From: Ceraceosorus guamensis
Taxonomy: Eukaryota > Basidiomycota > Exobasidiomycetes > Ceraceosorales > Ceraceosoraceae
DNA length: 32,322 nt
Reading direction: 5' to 3'
Assembly (NCBI RefSeq): GCF_003144195.1
Contig: NW_020290137.1
Location: forward strand, 1-32,322
The notes below the pieces were generated by a model. It was not told the DNA's origin, ran no database searches, and saw only the letters and a program-made list of their open reading frames with translations. Shown here piece after piece: positions 9,205 through 21,300 of the stretch (position 1 is the stretch's first letter; the number at the start of each line of letters is the position of its first letter). Position numbers and translations under genes: made by a program.

Positions 9205-10316
9205 ATGACCTACTTCAACCTGGATGTTGGCAAGACTGGCAGCAGCGAGCAGTCCCGTCCAGCGCCTTCTTCGGCGTTGCTGATTGCTCGTCTGGGCGAG
9301 GCAGCGAGCGAGGTCACGTTACCACTGTGTGCCACATGCTCCACTCAGACATCGCAGGTGGACAAGGTCGATCTCGATTCGCAAGATGCGCCCTTCAAGT
9401 GTCCCATCTGCCTTGATCCGAGGCAGTACATTGGCATCAAGGGGCAAAAATGGACGACTTTGGAGAGGCTCATCGAACGAGGCGAATTGCGAAACGATTT
9501 CGAGCAGGTCATGCCTGATCAGCTGTGGACGTTCAAGACGCGCCCGAGCTTCGGTATAGGGCAGCGCGCATTTTTGATGAAGGATGAGAAGAGCGAGGGG
9601 CTGATCATGTGGGATTGCGTAGCCTACATCGACGATGCGACCCTGAAAGAAATCGATGCGATCTCTCAGGGCAAAGGCCTAGCTCACATGATCATCAGTC
9701 ATCCGCACTACTATTCCACCACGGCTACTTGGCTTGCCGCTTTTCCCAAAATGAAGCTTTGGCTTGCAGGCGTCGATTTCCGCGAGTGGTACCAGCGGCA
9801 AGACACGATCAAGTCGGTGACTGCAGGCAAACAACCTCGGGTTGAATTGGTGGATGAGGAGCAGACGTATGTAGCCCCATCTTTATCATCCGCAAAGATC
9901 CTCCTGCTTGGCGGGCACTTTCCCGGCTCCTTGGTGCTGCTGTGGAAGGACTGTCTGTTCATCGCGGATACCATACAGGTAGTGCCCAGCGGCCTGTACA
10001 AGAGCGACCAGCCACAAAGGCCGAATGTAGCCTCTGTCACCTTTTTGTGGAGGTGAGCCTCTCCTCATGGGACTGTGTACGTCGGTCAATCAGAGCTGGC
10101 ACTCAAGGCTCGAAGACCTTGCCCCCCTCTCTCCACAGCTATCCGAACCAAATCCCGCTCAGCGCTACAGAAATTCAGCGCGTTTGCCGACCGCTCGAAA
10201 AGGTTCAATTCGACAAAGCCTTTGGCGCGTTTGAAGGGTTCGACATTTGGGGTCACGCGAGGGACAAGATCCTGCAGAGCAGAGACATCTTTTGTCGGAG
10301 GTTGGCAACCACCTGA
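9205..10316 (+). CDS. Metallo-beta-lactamase-fold protein with N-terminal CxxC pair
   Basis: Two exons, 9205-10052 and 10139-10316, giving 341 residues. Residues C42-x-x-C45 and C66-x-x-C69 look like a small zinc ribbon. The hydrolase fold follows: H166-P-H168 (IISHPHYYSTT), H238 (LLGGHFPGS) and D255 (FIADTIQVVPS) occupy metal-site positions. The canonical HxHxDH is replaced by HPHYYS, so the second metal site is altered. The exon junction restores WSYPNQIPLSATEIQRV, a block I recognise from a fungal and bacterial subfamily annotated only as metallo-beta-lactamase domain proteins. The first 38 or so residues have no family support, and the true start may lie in an upstream exon. Reaction and substrate are unknown. 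Confidence 0.78.
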
Positions 10317-10945
10317 GCTTCCTTTGAGATGGGTCCGACTTGGATCTGTTGGCACGAGAGCCTGCCCTCTGACTGGGTGGGCTCTTCCCCTCCTTCCCTC
10401 TCTCTGACTCGGCTTCGAGCTCTTCCCGCGCAATGCAGCCTGTACCATGCGTGTACATCGTTTCCAGCGCTTCTGGTAAGGCCCGATCGACCCGATTGTA
10501 ATGGCTGTACATGCCTCCTTTGCGAGCATGGGTTCTCATCCACGAAACGAGTGATCGTTCGCCTGTGCGCATCCACCCCGCTCCACAACCTCACACGCCT
10601 TTGCAGGCACGCTGCCGGGGGGGTGTCGCGTCCGCGTCTTTAGCGCGAAACCAGCTGTAATGCACCTCGCGGTCGCTGCCTCTGCCCAGTGAGCATGCCG
10701 GCCGGCGACTTGGCCTTGGCAGTCCCTAGCTCAGTCTTGACACGACGGCGACCGCATGGTCAAAGAGCTGAGCGAGTGAAGCGCAGCAATGCCTCACGTA
10801 CCAATGTGCCATTGCGGACAGTCACGAGTATGGAGTCACATCTTTCGAAACTCCGATGCTTTATAAGAAAGGACGTTTGAGAGATGAGCAGAGAAATTCG
10901 GCGACTTACCTACCGAATCTGCTAGCTGCGCCTCGCGACACCAAG
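10317..10945. other. Intergenic region before the secreted-protein gene
   Basis: These 629 nt contain the 3' flank of the metallo-beta-lactamase-like gene and the promoter of the next gene, with a TTTATAAG box at 10860-10867. No further gene is supported; the open frames here are short and show no family features. Confidence 0.55.
10860..10867 (+). promoter_or_regulatory. TATA box, secreted-protein gene
   Basis: TTTATAAG, 79 nt before the chosen ATG at 10946. This implies a leader of roughly 50 nt and argues against the earlier in-frame ATG at 10856. Confidence 0.5.
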
Positions 10946-13385
10946 ATGACTGCTTTGCGTGTTTGTGGGCTTCTCTGCCTCGCTATCGGCATCCTGAGCG
11001 TCGCTGCGCTTCCCCGCCAACCTGCAAGTCGAGGGGGAGAAAATGGACTTGGACTTAAGCCTGCATCACCTTGCACCAAAGGCTTGCATGTTTGGGTCCG
11101 TGCGGACGATCTTCGACCGTGAGTGAGGATGGGGGAAAAATCTGGAGCGCCGCCCGTTGTTCGCCGTGCAGACTGACGCGTCTCGTTGCCGATGTCCAGC
11201 TCGTCGTTGGTGGAAGGAGAAGCACGATTGGTAAATAATTTGACTCACTTGGCCCACGATCCAGTTCTGGCAGAGCAATGTCGCATCGTGTCGTGGACTC
11301 TTGGCCTTCGACACCGCGAGCGCGTGGCCCTAAAGTATCCCGTGCTCGACGTGCAGCCACCTCAGGAGCCGCAATGGAACTACACCTGGTCGAGTCCATA
11401 CAGGTGGGGCTTGCAGGACGAGCTATCCGTCCTTATGCCCTTCTCTCCCTCATCTCCGGAAAGGAATGCTTACGAGAAGCGGATGCAAGAGTACGCCGAC
11501 GCAATGGCCAATCGAGAGCAATGGATCGTAGCAGAGAAGCAGCGTCTTAATTTCGAGGCTGTCCGCGACATGGGTGCGGTCGAGACACCCTCAGAGAGTG
11601 AGTTGGCTTACCTCTTAGACCGCAACGAAACGCCAGTACAATGAGATTGCGATGGAAAGGTCGCCGCTTATCTTTCTCTCGCCCCTCTACATAGATTTGC
11701 AAGTCGTAGAGCTAGAGCCCTTTCTCATTGCAGTACCGCCTGTGATCTTCCCACCACGCGTTGAGGGTCACGGATATGCAACAGGTCGGGGCTCGTCTAA
11801 CGTCTCGGTGAGTCACGCTGTGCTAGTGATCTTGCCGAAACGTCCCTCATCCCCGCAGTCACCACGCTCGCAGTACGCACGTGAGCTCGACATGGCCTAC
11901 TTTGCCCAGGCTCGCTTAGCTGGAGGAGACATCATCAAGATTGCAGCCGGACAGACCACGTCTGTACCACCGCCAATGTGGTCGTCCGACCCGGCGCCCA
12001 AATCTCGTCGATTTCACCACTCGTTCAACGAGAGCAGCTGGGTGGAAGTCACCCGGGATTTGCGCGGTCCTTCATTTACCCCCCGGGTAGTCAATCTGGA
12101 GGGTTTGAACGCTTCTTTGACGTTCGAAAGTTCTTTAGCATTCGTCCAAGGTATGTCGCTCGCGCTGCGCGTCAGGCATCGCCCGAGCTGACGCTCACCT
12201 AACGTCACAGGGGATAAGCGTCAAGTGCAAGGAGAGATGTTACTCCAAGGCGACAGGTACCACGTCGAGTCGGCACACTTCAAAATTGTCCAGCACGTGC
12301 GCCCGGTGTGGGCATCATCGCAGCTGCTGGCAGAGACGCACAACACACGCTCGCTTGAGATTGAGCTGCTGCGACGTGTCGGTTTGGCCGACAATCTCAT
12401 CTTCACTGGCAATGAGACCAGGCCTGAAAAGCAAGGCTCATCTCGGAGCCGTCTCGCAGTGCCTTTGTCGGTCGAGGACCACCTCAGAGCTGCGATAAAG
12501 CAGCGGAACGAATGTGCACAGATGGAATGGAGCTTCAACAAACCTGCTACTGCCATGACACTGACGTCCCACGCGAATGGACGGACGCAACTATCTGGGT
12601 GGGCAAACATCTCGGACTCTGCGCCCCTCACGACCAGCACGGCGGCTGCGTTCGAAAATGTTGAAGCTTACGTTGTAGTCGAGATCATCTTGCGGGACAG
12701 TTCGGTGGAAGGCGTCAACGACACGGCCAGTGGCGAGTCTTCGCGATCTGATCGCATTCTCGAAAAAAATTACGAGTGGGACAGCAGAGGATATCCCAAA
12801 AGCAAGGAATGCCTCGCAGGCATGCCGCAGTCCATGTGCACTCTGCGCGGCTCGCAGTACCGTCTTACCGCCATCTTTGAAGGAGTGTCCGTGCTTCCGC
12901 GCGGCTCGCGCGCGCACTTCAAGACCAGCAAGATACGTGACATGGTGCGCGAGCAGCGATGCAAGACCAATCCCATCGGCTACCTCTCTCCAGAAGCTCG
13001 CGCACCCATGTTTGTCGAGCCGAAGCAAGCCGCAACCGCTGCGAAGCACTTTTGCAGCAATGACGACTTTTTCCCTCGCATGAATGCTACCACGACGTCT
13101 CGCGAGCGTCGGCCTGCAGAACATGGTGCCCAATCGACCAGCGACTCGGAGCTGCTCTTTGTCTCGAACAGGTGGCAGGGTCGCCGCCTCTTTTCGCACG
13201 AGGAGCAGGAGGTTGAGGGGTTCAGTTGGACGACTCCTCAAGCACGCACCAGGGTTGGCAAGGTCTGGGCCGAGAAAGTCATTTTGCCAGAGATGGACTC
13301 GTCTGACATGGACGCGCAAGAAGGCGACGGTGATCGTGACACCATGCGAGCGCCTCCGCTCGTGATCCAAAACGTGGCAAAGTGA
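10946..13385 (+). CDS. Secreted protein of unknown function
   Basis: Five exons: 10946-11118, 11200-11597, 11695-11807, 11859-12150 and 12211-13385, giving 716 residues. Residues 1-21 are a typical signal peptide (VCGLLCLAIGILSVAA core) followed by LPRQPASR. There are potential N-glycosylation sites (for example NLT, NYT, NVS, NES, NAS, NIS) and no membrane segment, so export is likely. I do not recognise the family. The acceptor of exon 3 (11695) could instead be nine bases downstream in the same frame. Base composition and intron style match the neighbours, so nothing suggests recent transfer. It is convergent with the SUN gene. Confidence 0.7.
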
Positions 13386-13698
13386 TCCGGTGTCGCTACC
13401 TCTTCGCGTCGTGTCGCTGTCTGACGTCTTGCTGCCTTTTTGGACCAATACATGAACGAACGGTGCCCCGTCTCCTCTACGCGGCACTTGCTTCTCTTGC
13501 TTGACACCCTTCGTTGCTCATCTGTATGACCGTCGTCAAGCTCTGATCGAAGAATGCGGGTGCTGGTGCAATCTCACATCGACATTGAGCAAAAGTGACA
13601 TTTTTCGACCGACTACAGTACATACGGGATCGAGATCGCCATGCCAACATGCGCGCAACGCGCAGCAGGGTATCGAGCTCTGGCCATTCCTCCCTTTC
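13386..13698. other. Convergent intergenic region
   Basis: The 313 nt between the stops of the secreted-protein and SUN genes. I see no gene, repeat or clear terminator in it. Confidence 0.5.
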
Positions 13699-16000
13699 TC
13701 AAACGGCAACCTCGCCGTGAACTCGGACGCGATACACACACGTCCTTCTCTTGTCGCCCCAATTCGAAAGAAAGTTCCACTGCGTATCGACAATTGCGAG
13801 TCTGAGCGCCTTTTGTTCTTCCGACGCTTCAAAGTTCTGAACCGATCTCGAACCGGGCGTAGCGTCGTAGGTGACGCTTGCCAAGTGAATGTGGTTGGGA
13901 GTAGGTGGCGTGGGCTTGGGCGTATCGCTCAGCTTGTCCGGATCCGAAGCTTGCTCCTTGCGATACTCTTCCAATCGTCGAACATCGTGCTTGTCTCGAA
14001 TTAGGCCCCACACAACGATGTCCTTTGGAGCTTCGTTCATGTGTAGCGCGACGGGCTGAGGCAAGTGGTCGACGGACACGTCCGTGACGACGACTGGCTT
14101 GGCTAGGCGGATGCCGAGCTGGGCAGTGTCGCCCGCAAAAGCCCAGCATTGACCTGGTGCGTTGTCATGATGAATGACGACGGCAGGAGAGTGCAAGAGC
14201 TGGCTGCTACGACCTCCCAGAAAGCCCGGCAGCATCTTTGACAGGGTGCTTCGTGGTCGCATCGAACCGGACGTGATCTGCGGGATGATTCTTCCACCCG
14301 TCCAGCGCAATGCAAAGTCCGTCCTTCCCACTCGGTCTGCAGCGTAGCGCTCGAGCGCCGCGTCGATCATGGAGCTGACGGCGGAAGCAGAGACCTTTTC
14401 GTCGCCATCCACATCCGACTTTTGGCCCTTTCGAAAGGGGCTCCACGAGCCGCTGCGCTCGTACATTTCTTCTTGGCTGCGCACCTTGGCCAGGATCTCC
14501 GTCTGCAAACCTGCTGCGTTGTCGTTGAACTGCTTCTCCAGTCCGGCCTTGGCCTTTTCGATCTCTTGATGCACCAGCTCTGTGAACGCTTCGCGACTGA
14601 CGAGTCGCAACGACTCTCGACCCTCCCTGCTGTCGTGGGTCTGCCTGACGATGTTGCGCAGCTGCTTGGAGATGACTTGCTCGTTGGAGCGATAAAAGTC
14701 GTCCCACGAGATGGCTGGAGATGCTGCTCCCTCCTGTTCTTGCAATTTGCTGGAGGCATCCACTGCACCCTGCAAGGTCTTCCAGAACAATGGATCGATC
14801 CGGTACTCGCCGTCTGCCTGTACGCGCACAGGCATCTGCACTGGCAGCTTTTCTGCCAGCTGGATGAGGTCTCCGATGGCCTGCTGAGCGCGCTTGCTGT
14901 ACCTGTCGTTTGCATCTTCCAAACGATTCATGCGCTTGTCCGACTGCGCTCGCCAATCTCCGATCGCCTGGCTCTCCTTTTGTCGCACTTGATGCGCCGC
15001 TTCCAGCTTGCGCTCCACCAACTCCAGCTGGCTCGAGTACTGTCGCGTGCTCTTCTCCACCACGCCCAAACGCTTGTCGTGCTTCTGAACCTGGCCGTGC
15101 AGGTCTGAAAAGAGCTTTTCGAAATTGTCTGGCATGATTTTGGGTAAGTTTGCGCTTCCCGGCACGATCCGGCGCATCATGGAGTCCGGTGTGAGGATGT
15201 AGGCAGCCAAGAGGGCTAGGATGGCAAAGAGCAGATACGTGTTCATCTTGCTCGTGCTCGAAGTGGGCGGTGGGGAGCCAGGCGTGCGAGGCTTGGCTTC
15301 TGCAGAGATCTCTAGAGTAGTGCTGATGCTTCGATTCTGATCCTGCATCTCTCGCTCCTCATTCCACGAGCCATTGACCGCATCGATGACCAGACTGTCG
15401 CTTCGCGTGCTGCGGCTGCGGCTGCGACTTTGACTGCCATCGTCCGGCGGCTCCAAAAAGTGAGAGTGCAGCTTGGGAGCTTTGTAGGCGGCCTTTTTTG
15501 GAGTAGCAGCAGATGCGGTGCTTCCGCTCGCACTCCCCCTGTACGCATCCACCCCTGATACGCGCGCACCTACGGCGTTTTGGGATGGCAAAGCATCACC
15601 GGGAGTCTTGGATGAGTTGACTGAGAGGTTGTGGACGAGCAGAGATCAGCATACAGGCGCATCCATCGACGAAGTACGCGTCGCGAGTATGCGCTGCGAG
15701 CGACGCGATCGGGCGGCTGCACTCACAGGCTTCGTCGTCGCTGTCCGGCTCCACAGAGCTGGGAATGGTGGGCTGTTTGGATTGGTGAGTGAGCAAGCCA
15801 TTCTGCCGTCTCCTTTGAAAGCTTCGCTCAGGCAGCGTCGTGCTTGTAGGCGCGCCGTAGCTGCCATTGAGCTGGTTGGGTCTGCGCTCGTTGACAGGCA
15901 CCGCTCTGTTGCGAGGTGAGGTGCGAGAGGGTGACATGGAGCTGCTGGCACCAGAGTTGCTAACAGACTCTCGCGTGTTCTGACGCGCTCGGGAAGACAT
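13699..16000 (-). CDS. SUN-domain (Sad1/UNC-84) nuclear envelope protein
   Basis: Two exons, 16000-15727 and 15620-13699, joined in phase 1, giving 731 residues. The N-terminal ~215 residues are Ser/Arg/Pro-rich and would face the nucleoplasm. One membrane segment lies at about 218-234 (NTYLLFAILALLAAYIL). A coiled-coil-rich region follows (about 260-340, for example RQYSSQLELVERKLEAAHQV), then the SUN domain (about 525-731). The SUN domain shows TDFALRWTGGRIIPQITS, GQCWAFAGDTAQLGIRLAKP, and near the end CVYRVRVHGE, which is the usual SUN terminus. SUN proteins bind KASH proteins across the nuclear envelope (LINC complex) and in fungi anchor the spindle pole body and telomeres. Exon 1 is supported by phase and by a good ATG; its sequence is otherwise not conserved enough to verify. 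Confidence 0.88.
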
Positions 16001-17254
16001 GATTGGAGTGGTCGTGATGATGAGGATGCGGACGTGCGAAACTTTGAATGACCTGCGTGGCTGATAGCGTCGAGAGCACAAAGAGGAGTGCGATGCGGTG
16101 CGATGCACGCTCGGGCGCCGGTAGCAGGAGCGGAACAGGGGCCTGCTGCGATGTTTGGTGGTCTCGCTGCTGCCTCTGTAATCAGTCTGCTTGAATGCAC
16201 CTCACGCGCGCCGTCGAGTGTGTTGTTGATCTTTGTTGCGAGCTGGCGAGCGTGGAGTGCGCAGCCGTCCAGAAGAGCGCGCAAGCAAGCGAGCAGGGGA
16301 GCAAAAGATGATGGTGAATGTTCGGTTAGACGCGACAGCAGAAGCCGAGGGTGTATGCTGCGCTGTGCGGGTGCGAGATGCGCCAGTGAGAGTGACGAGT
16401 CGTGAGTGCTGCTGCTCAGCATGAATGAACGTCGATGGATGCGTTATAATCCATCCAACTTGAGCGATGCAGCCGCGGTGATGATGGACGATGAGCTCGC
16501 GATGCGCCGCAATCGCGAATGCAACGCGCGCGCGGTTGCTTTAGCTTGCTTGACGCGGTCGTGCGCGTGCGTGCATGCAACATGTAATCACAATGTGCGC
16601 AGCAGGAGGTCAATCACGAAACCATTCAAGATTCCTCCATTTCTAAATACAGCAGGCGACCGGCTCCATCTCGCGGTAAGGCAGTCTTTAAAATTCAAGT
16701 CTTGAGGCTATGGCAAGGGCGCTTCACTCCCTCGCCCCCTCATGCACTGTGACTCAAAGTGCTCAGCCGCGAGCCTTTGTCCCACCCGCACCGCAATCTT
16801 CCCGCAATCTTGAATCTCCCACCGCATTTGTACTCAGTGAAACGATCCTAACAACCCTTTGAGCGTCGCACGCGGTTAGGATTACAAAAAACGCCAACAG
16901 ATTTGAAGTGAATCACGAATGTGTGGGGCGCGACGCGCGCATGCAGGACAAAAGACGCGTCTCACGCACGCATCTCAGCCTCACATCATCTATCTGCATC
17001 CATCGATCGGAAGTCGTTGACTGAGGCGAGCTGCTATTCGCTACTCACATTCAATTGGGTGCAACGAATTCAATAGATTGAGGCACAATTCGTGAACGAG
17101 AGGACCTGACCACGCGCTGTGGACGATCAGGACAGAAGCTTGAACAGACGGAGTCGACTTGCAGACAGGCAGCTTAAAAGGTCCAAACACCCAAGCACGG
17201 CTCTACAGAAGGGATCAGACAGGGGCCGCTCGCTTGCCTGAAGCAGGGCTATAT

Positions 17255-17292
<38 letters not shown>

Positions 17293-17385
17293 GTACACAG
17301 CCGCGCCGCGCTCTGAAGCGTCAAGCGCGCAAGAACCCGGTACGCTGCAGGCCCGTGCTGTTCCAAGCACATTCCTGGTTGCAGG
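16001..17385. other. Divergent intergenic region, SUN / HhH gene
   Basis: This 1385-nt region holds both promoters and leaders. Apart from the TATA box and (CT)n run near its right end I see no gene, tRNA or mobile element. The left part is antisense to low-complexity open frames that show no family features. Confidence 0.5.
17250..17290 (+). promoter_or_regulatory. TATA box plus (CT)17 core promoter
   Basis: TATATA at 17250-17255 is followed at once by (CT)17 at 17257-17290. Pyrimidine tracts around transcription start are common in fungal promoters. Transcription would start inside or just after the tract, about 100 nt before the ATG at 17386. Confidence 0.6.
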
Positions 17386-18238
17386 ATGGTCAAGCGTGCA
17401 ACCAGCCAGAGTGCAAGCTCCTCCTCCTCCTCCTCCTCGCTCATCGCATCCACCGCAGCTTTGCGCAAGGCGCTCTCGCGGTACGATGAGGCCCTGGAAG
17501 CGCGCGCAAAGAGCTACGCTCGATGCGCGGAACTCGTCGAGCTAGATGGATGGTATCGCAAAGACTTGTGGCTAGTCATTCGACGACGCGACCAAGCAGT
17601 CCAAGAGTCGGGCAGCATATCTGAGCGCCACCTGCAACTCGAAGAGTTGTGCAAAGTCATGAAATGGAAGCTGACCGTGAGTAGTAGCGCGAGCAAAGGC
17701 GCCGCGCCTATACAGCTCGAGCTGATCGATCGATCGCGTCACCCATCGCCCTTGTCAGAGAGGCAGCTTTCGGCCCAAGTTGCTCAGTCTGGTCGAGAGC
17801 AATTCGTCCGACGTCGTGCGCGAGACGACATTGAGAGCTTGGCGAGAGGTGCAAACGTCACCCGATGAGGCCATCAAGGCGCTTTCTGAGCTCAAAGGCG
17901 TGGGTCCGGCAACTGCGACTGCCATCCTGTGCGCACTCACCCTGGGCCAGTACGCATTCATGTCCGATGCGGCCATGGAGCGCGCGTGCGGTATGAAGCC
18001 GGAATACACCGCGAAAGCCGCAAAGCATTTCCGAATCAAGATGCAAGAGAGGATGGATAAAGATGAACCGAGATGGAAGAGCCTCGACGAGCTGGAGCGA
18101 GCTGCTTGGGCGTTCCACACGCTGAGCCGGCTCGATGGAGATGCCCCCACCAATCAGCTACCACCGCAGACAAAGCGCAAGGCAGCCTCTCCTCTCGCAC
18201 AGACAGAAGGGAGGAGCCCAAGACGCAAAAAGGTGTGA
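17386..18238 (+). CDS. Conserved fungal protein with helix-hairpin-helix motif
   Basis: Two exons, 17386-17676 and 17759-18238, joined in phase 0, giving 256 residues. The junction rebuilds KWKLTRGSFRPKLLSLVE, a block I recall from uncharacterised fungal proteins. Residues 138-157 (ALSELKGVGPATATAILCAL) form a helix-hairpin-helix with the GVGP hairpin at 144-147, as in DNA glycosylases and other non-specific DNA binders. No catalytic Lys/Asp pair of a glycosylase can be assigned. The C-terminus is basic (KRKAASP, RSPRRKKV) and could be a nuclear signal. Function is unknown; a nuclear DNA-binding role is inference. An upstream ATG at 17291 opens a frame that overlaps this start out of frame. 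Its 3' end faces TAO3 with only 135 nt between stops. Confidence 0.75.
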
Positions 18239-18373
18239 AATGCAACGTTTCGTAATGCTTTCGACCATTTCCTCGCGTGACTAAAAGTGCCAATGACGTG
18301 CAAGTGAGTAATGTACAAATGATTTGCTGTTCGAAGCAACGCCAGCCAATTGCTTGTTCTCGCGCGCCGCGCA

Positions 18374-21300
18374 TTAGCGCTCGGCACGTTGCTGGTGTAG
18401 AGACCGCTCATGGCTATGGGCGGAGGTTGACTGCGCGTTAGCGCTTGGCAAAGCATTGCGGCTCCTGAAGAGCGGCCGCCATCCGCGTTGCTGCGGCTGC
18501 GGCTGCGACTGGGAATGGGAATGGGACTGGTCATGACTTTCCGAGACATCGCCTACGGTCGGCGTCGTATCAGCAGGTGAGCTCGCATCGCTGTCGCTCA
18601 ATGAGCCGCTGCGCTGCGGATCCAGACTTGGTAGCATGCCCGCAGCGCGGGCTTCGCGGATCGTCATGGTGCCAGCCTTGTCGCTTGCGCTGTATGCGCT
18701 CGGTCCATTCCCATGATCCGCCTTTGCAAAGGCAGAGCGGGCCATGATGCGGGCAATATGCTCGTCGTCGTCATCGTCGTCGTCTTGCCCTGCAAAGTTG
18801 CCATCGGCATGGTTCAATTGGGCCGCAAGATGATGCGAGGTCTCGCTAGGATTCGGTGCGTCTGGCTCTACGAAGAAATTGGACAGGTCGTGCAATTGGT
18901 TCAAAGCTCCGCCCAAATCGTCCATGTTCGCGGTCGAGTCGGTGCCGTTGGTGCTGGCCAAGTAGACAATTTGCGGATCGTCAGAAGGACCTTCGTCGAC
19001 AAACATGACCTCGCCAACGGGCGCAGTCTCAAGCGACAGCTCGCATGTCTTGAAGACGGCTTGCACATTGATTCGCGATCGGGTAGTCATTTCTTGAGGG
19101 TGCGCAACCGCCCACCCGCTGTCGTCTGGCGCTCCAAAGATGGCGGCGTCGCTCGACTGCTCCCGACGTCGACTGGGTTTGCCCCATTGCAGGCTCATGC
19201 GCAGGATCTGGTTGGCGGCAGGGCCACCATTGATGACGATGGGCTCGTCGAGCACATCGAGCGCTTCGGCCGACAAAGGCGTTGACAAGAGCCGTAGCAA
19301 CGGCATGAGCAGCTCGGAACCCAGATTCGCAAAAGCGCCAGAGCGCGTGTCGATGACTTGGAAAAAGACTTTGAGGACCTGCAGAGTCTGCTTTCGCAGC
19401 CATTCGTGTTGATTCAAGGAAATGCCGAGGAGCAGCACGACGAGGTCCGGCCCAAGATTGGGAAGATAATGATCCTTGATGCAGCCAACCGCCTGGCGGA
19501 CGAGGTCATCCTTTGTGCGGAACCGTGCTTTCACTATCGAAGTGGCGACGCGTTGAAGATCCATCTTGCCCGCAGCGGCGGCCAGAATAGCAATGTCGTC
19601 TGCTAGCTGCAAGACGTTGCTGTCCTGCGTATGAGGGGCATCGGATGATTGCAAGAACCATGGCAGCGCTGCGACGAATGTGAAGGCAAGGCGATCGTTG
19701 GTAGAGTCTACCAGCATGCCATTCTTGACCTTTGCGAGGCGTGCCAGGATGTTGAACGCTGCGGTCGAGGTGCCGGACGACCGCAGACCTCGAAGGACCA
19801 AAGTCTGAATGGATCCGGCGTCCCCTTCCCAGCCTTCGGGGCACCTCGCGCGGAGCAGGTCGATGGTCTCGCGGGATCCAATGTCGATCTTGTCCAGTAG
19901 CGCGTCCAGCAAGGCCAAGGCTTCCGCAAACTCTCGCTCGTTGGCAGTCGAAAGGCACGCGAGACAGCACCAGAAAGTCTGAATGAGAATCTCCGTCTCT
20001 CCAACGGGGGCAGACCGTACGACTGCGGTAAGCGTGTACAGCACTTCCAAGGCGAATGTCTGAATGTCGACGCTGGGATCAGAAATGGTGTTGCCAAGTC
20101 GATTGAGCATGTCGGCCAGCATGGTCGGCGTGGTCGTAGGCAAGAGTATGCGAAACGTCTGAAAGGATCGACACGCCATGTGACGGACTGGAGAAGAGGT
20201 TGCCCACTGCAGAGAGACTCGGCCCCACTCTGCACGCAGCCCAGGATACAGAGAGTCCAAGGCTGCGAGCAATTCGTTGAGGGTCGCGCGCATCATTCGA
20301 GGCGTGCGAGTCTGATCGAGGTCGACGTTCAAGTCATCGTGCGACCAAAAGAGGCTGGGAGAGCCCTTGGCAAACATCGATTCTACTTGCTGCTTGGCCG
20401 TCCGAGAGGTGACCGAGAAGCCGGTGGACGTTGGCGCAGAGGTTACTGTACGCATGACCTGTTCGAGCATGCTCATCATCTGTTCTTGCATAAAGGACGA
20501 CACGCTGTCGATCTGCATGAAGATCGCATGCAGCAAGAGCGGCAGCCATTGCTCCAAGTGCCCGGAGCGCTCGTACGTGAGCTCTCCCACCAACAGCAAC
20601 GCCAGCTGTCCTGGCGAAAAAGTTTGGCGCCGAGACGGGTCCAGGAGCAGGGGCGCTAGATTCGCGCAGTGGAGATGGGCGTGCGTCGCGTCGAGCAGGG
20701 GCGATGCCCCGTCTCTTGGTACTGGAATAGCCGAAGAGGGCTCGATTCGTGCGCACAGCTCCGCGAAGAGAACCGGAGAAATGATGGTTCGAGAGAGGCA
20801 AGAGATGGCTCGCTTGGCCTGCACCACGAATATCGAGCTTCGAAAGTGAAGAGCCTGCTCGATGAGAAATCGAACGATGAAAGTGGCATTGATGCCAGGT
20901 TCAGGGCCTTCGGCCAAGCTCGTCCACATGTCTTGTATCTCAAAGTTGTGCTCGTCACCGTACTTGATCGTGAGGAAAGTCAGGTTGGTGAGAATGAGAA
21001 ATGTGGTTCCAGGCACTTCCGCATCAGCTCTGTAATGGTCAGCGACCGAGAATGGAAGCGATTCAGAAAGCACGAGGCCGTCCAGCCATTCTGGGATGAG
21101 GCCAAGGGTGGTCGCGCGCCTGCCAATGTCGATGGTCGGAAGACGCAAAGTGTACTCGGACAGCATGGCAATCTTGAGCAGGGGCAGGCTGAAGGCGAGG
21201 TGAGCAGAGACCTCCCTCTGTGCGCGCAGGTAGGTTGCTGGGAGCGGACTTGCTACTCCAGCCTCGAGATCTTGCAGGCCGAGATCGCTCTGACACTTTC

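Noticed and set aside
8754-9416. A 220-codon plus-strand frame overlapping the metallo-beta-lactamase-like gene
   Set aside because: No domain is visible and its 3' half is a frame shadow of the conserved exon.
15646-16422. A 258-codon minus-strand frame over the SUN gene start
   Set aside because: It reads the SUN exon 1 in another frame and its upstream part is low-complexity leader sequence.
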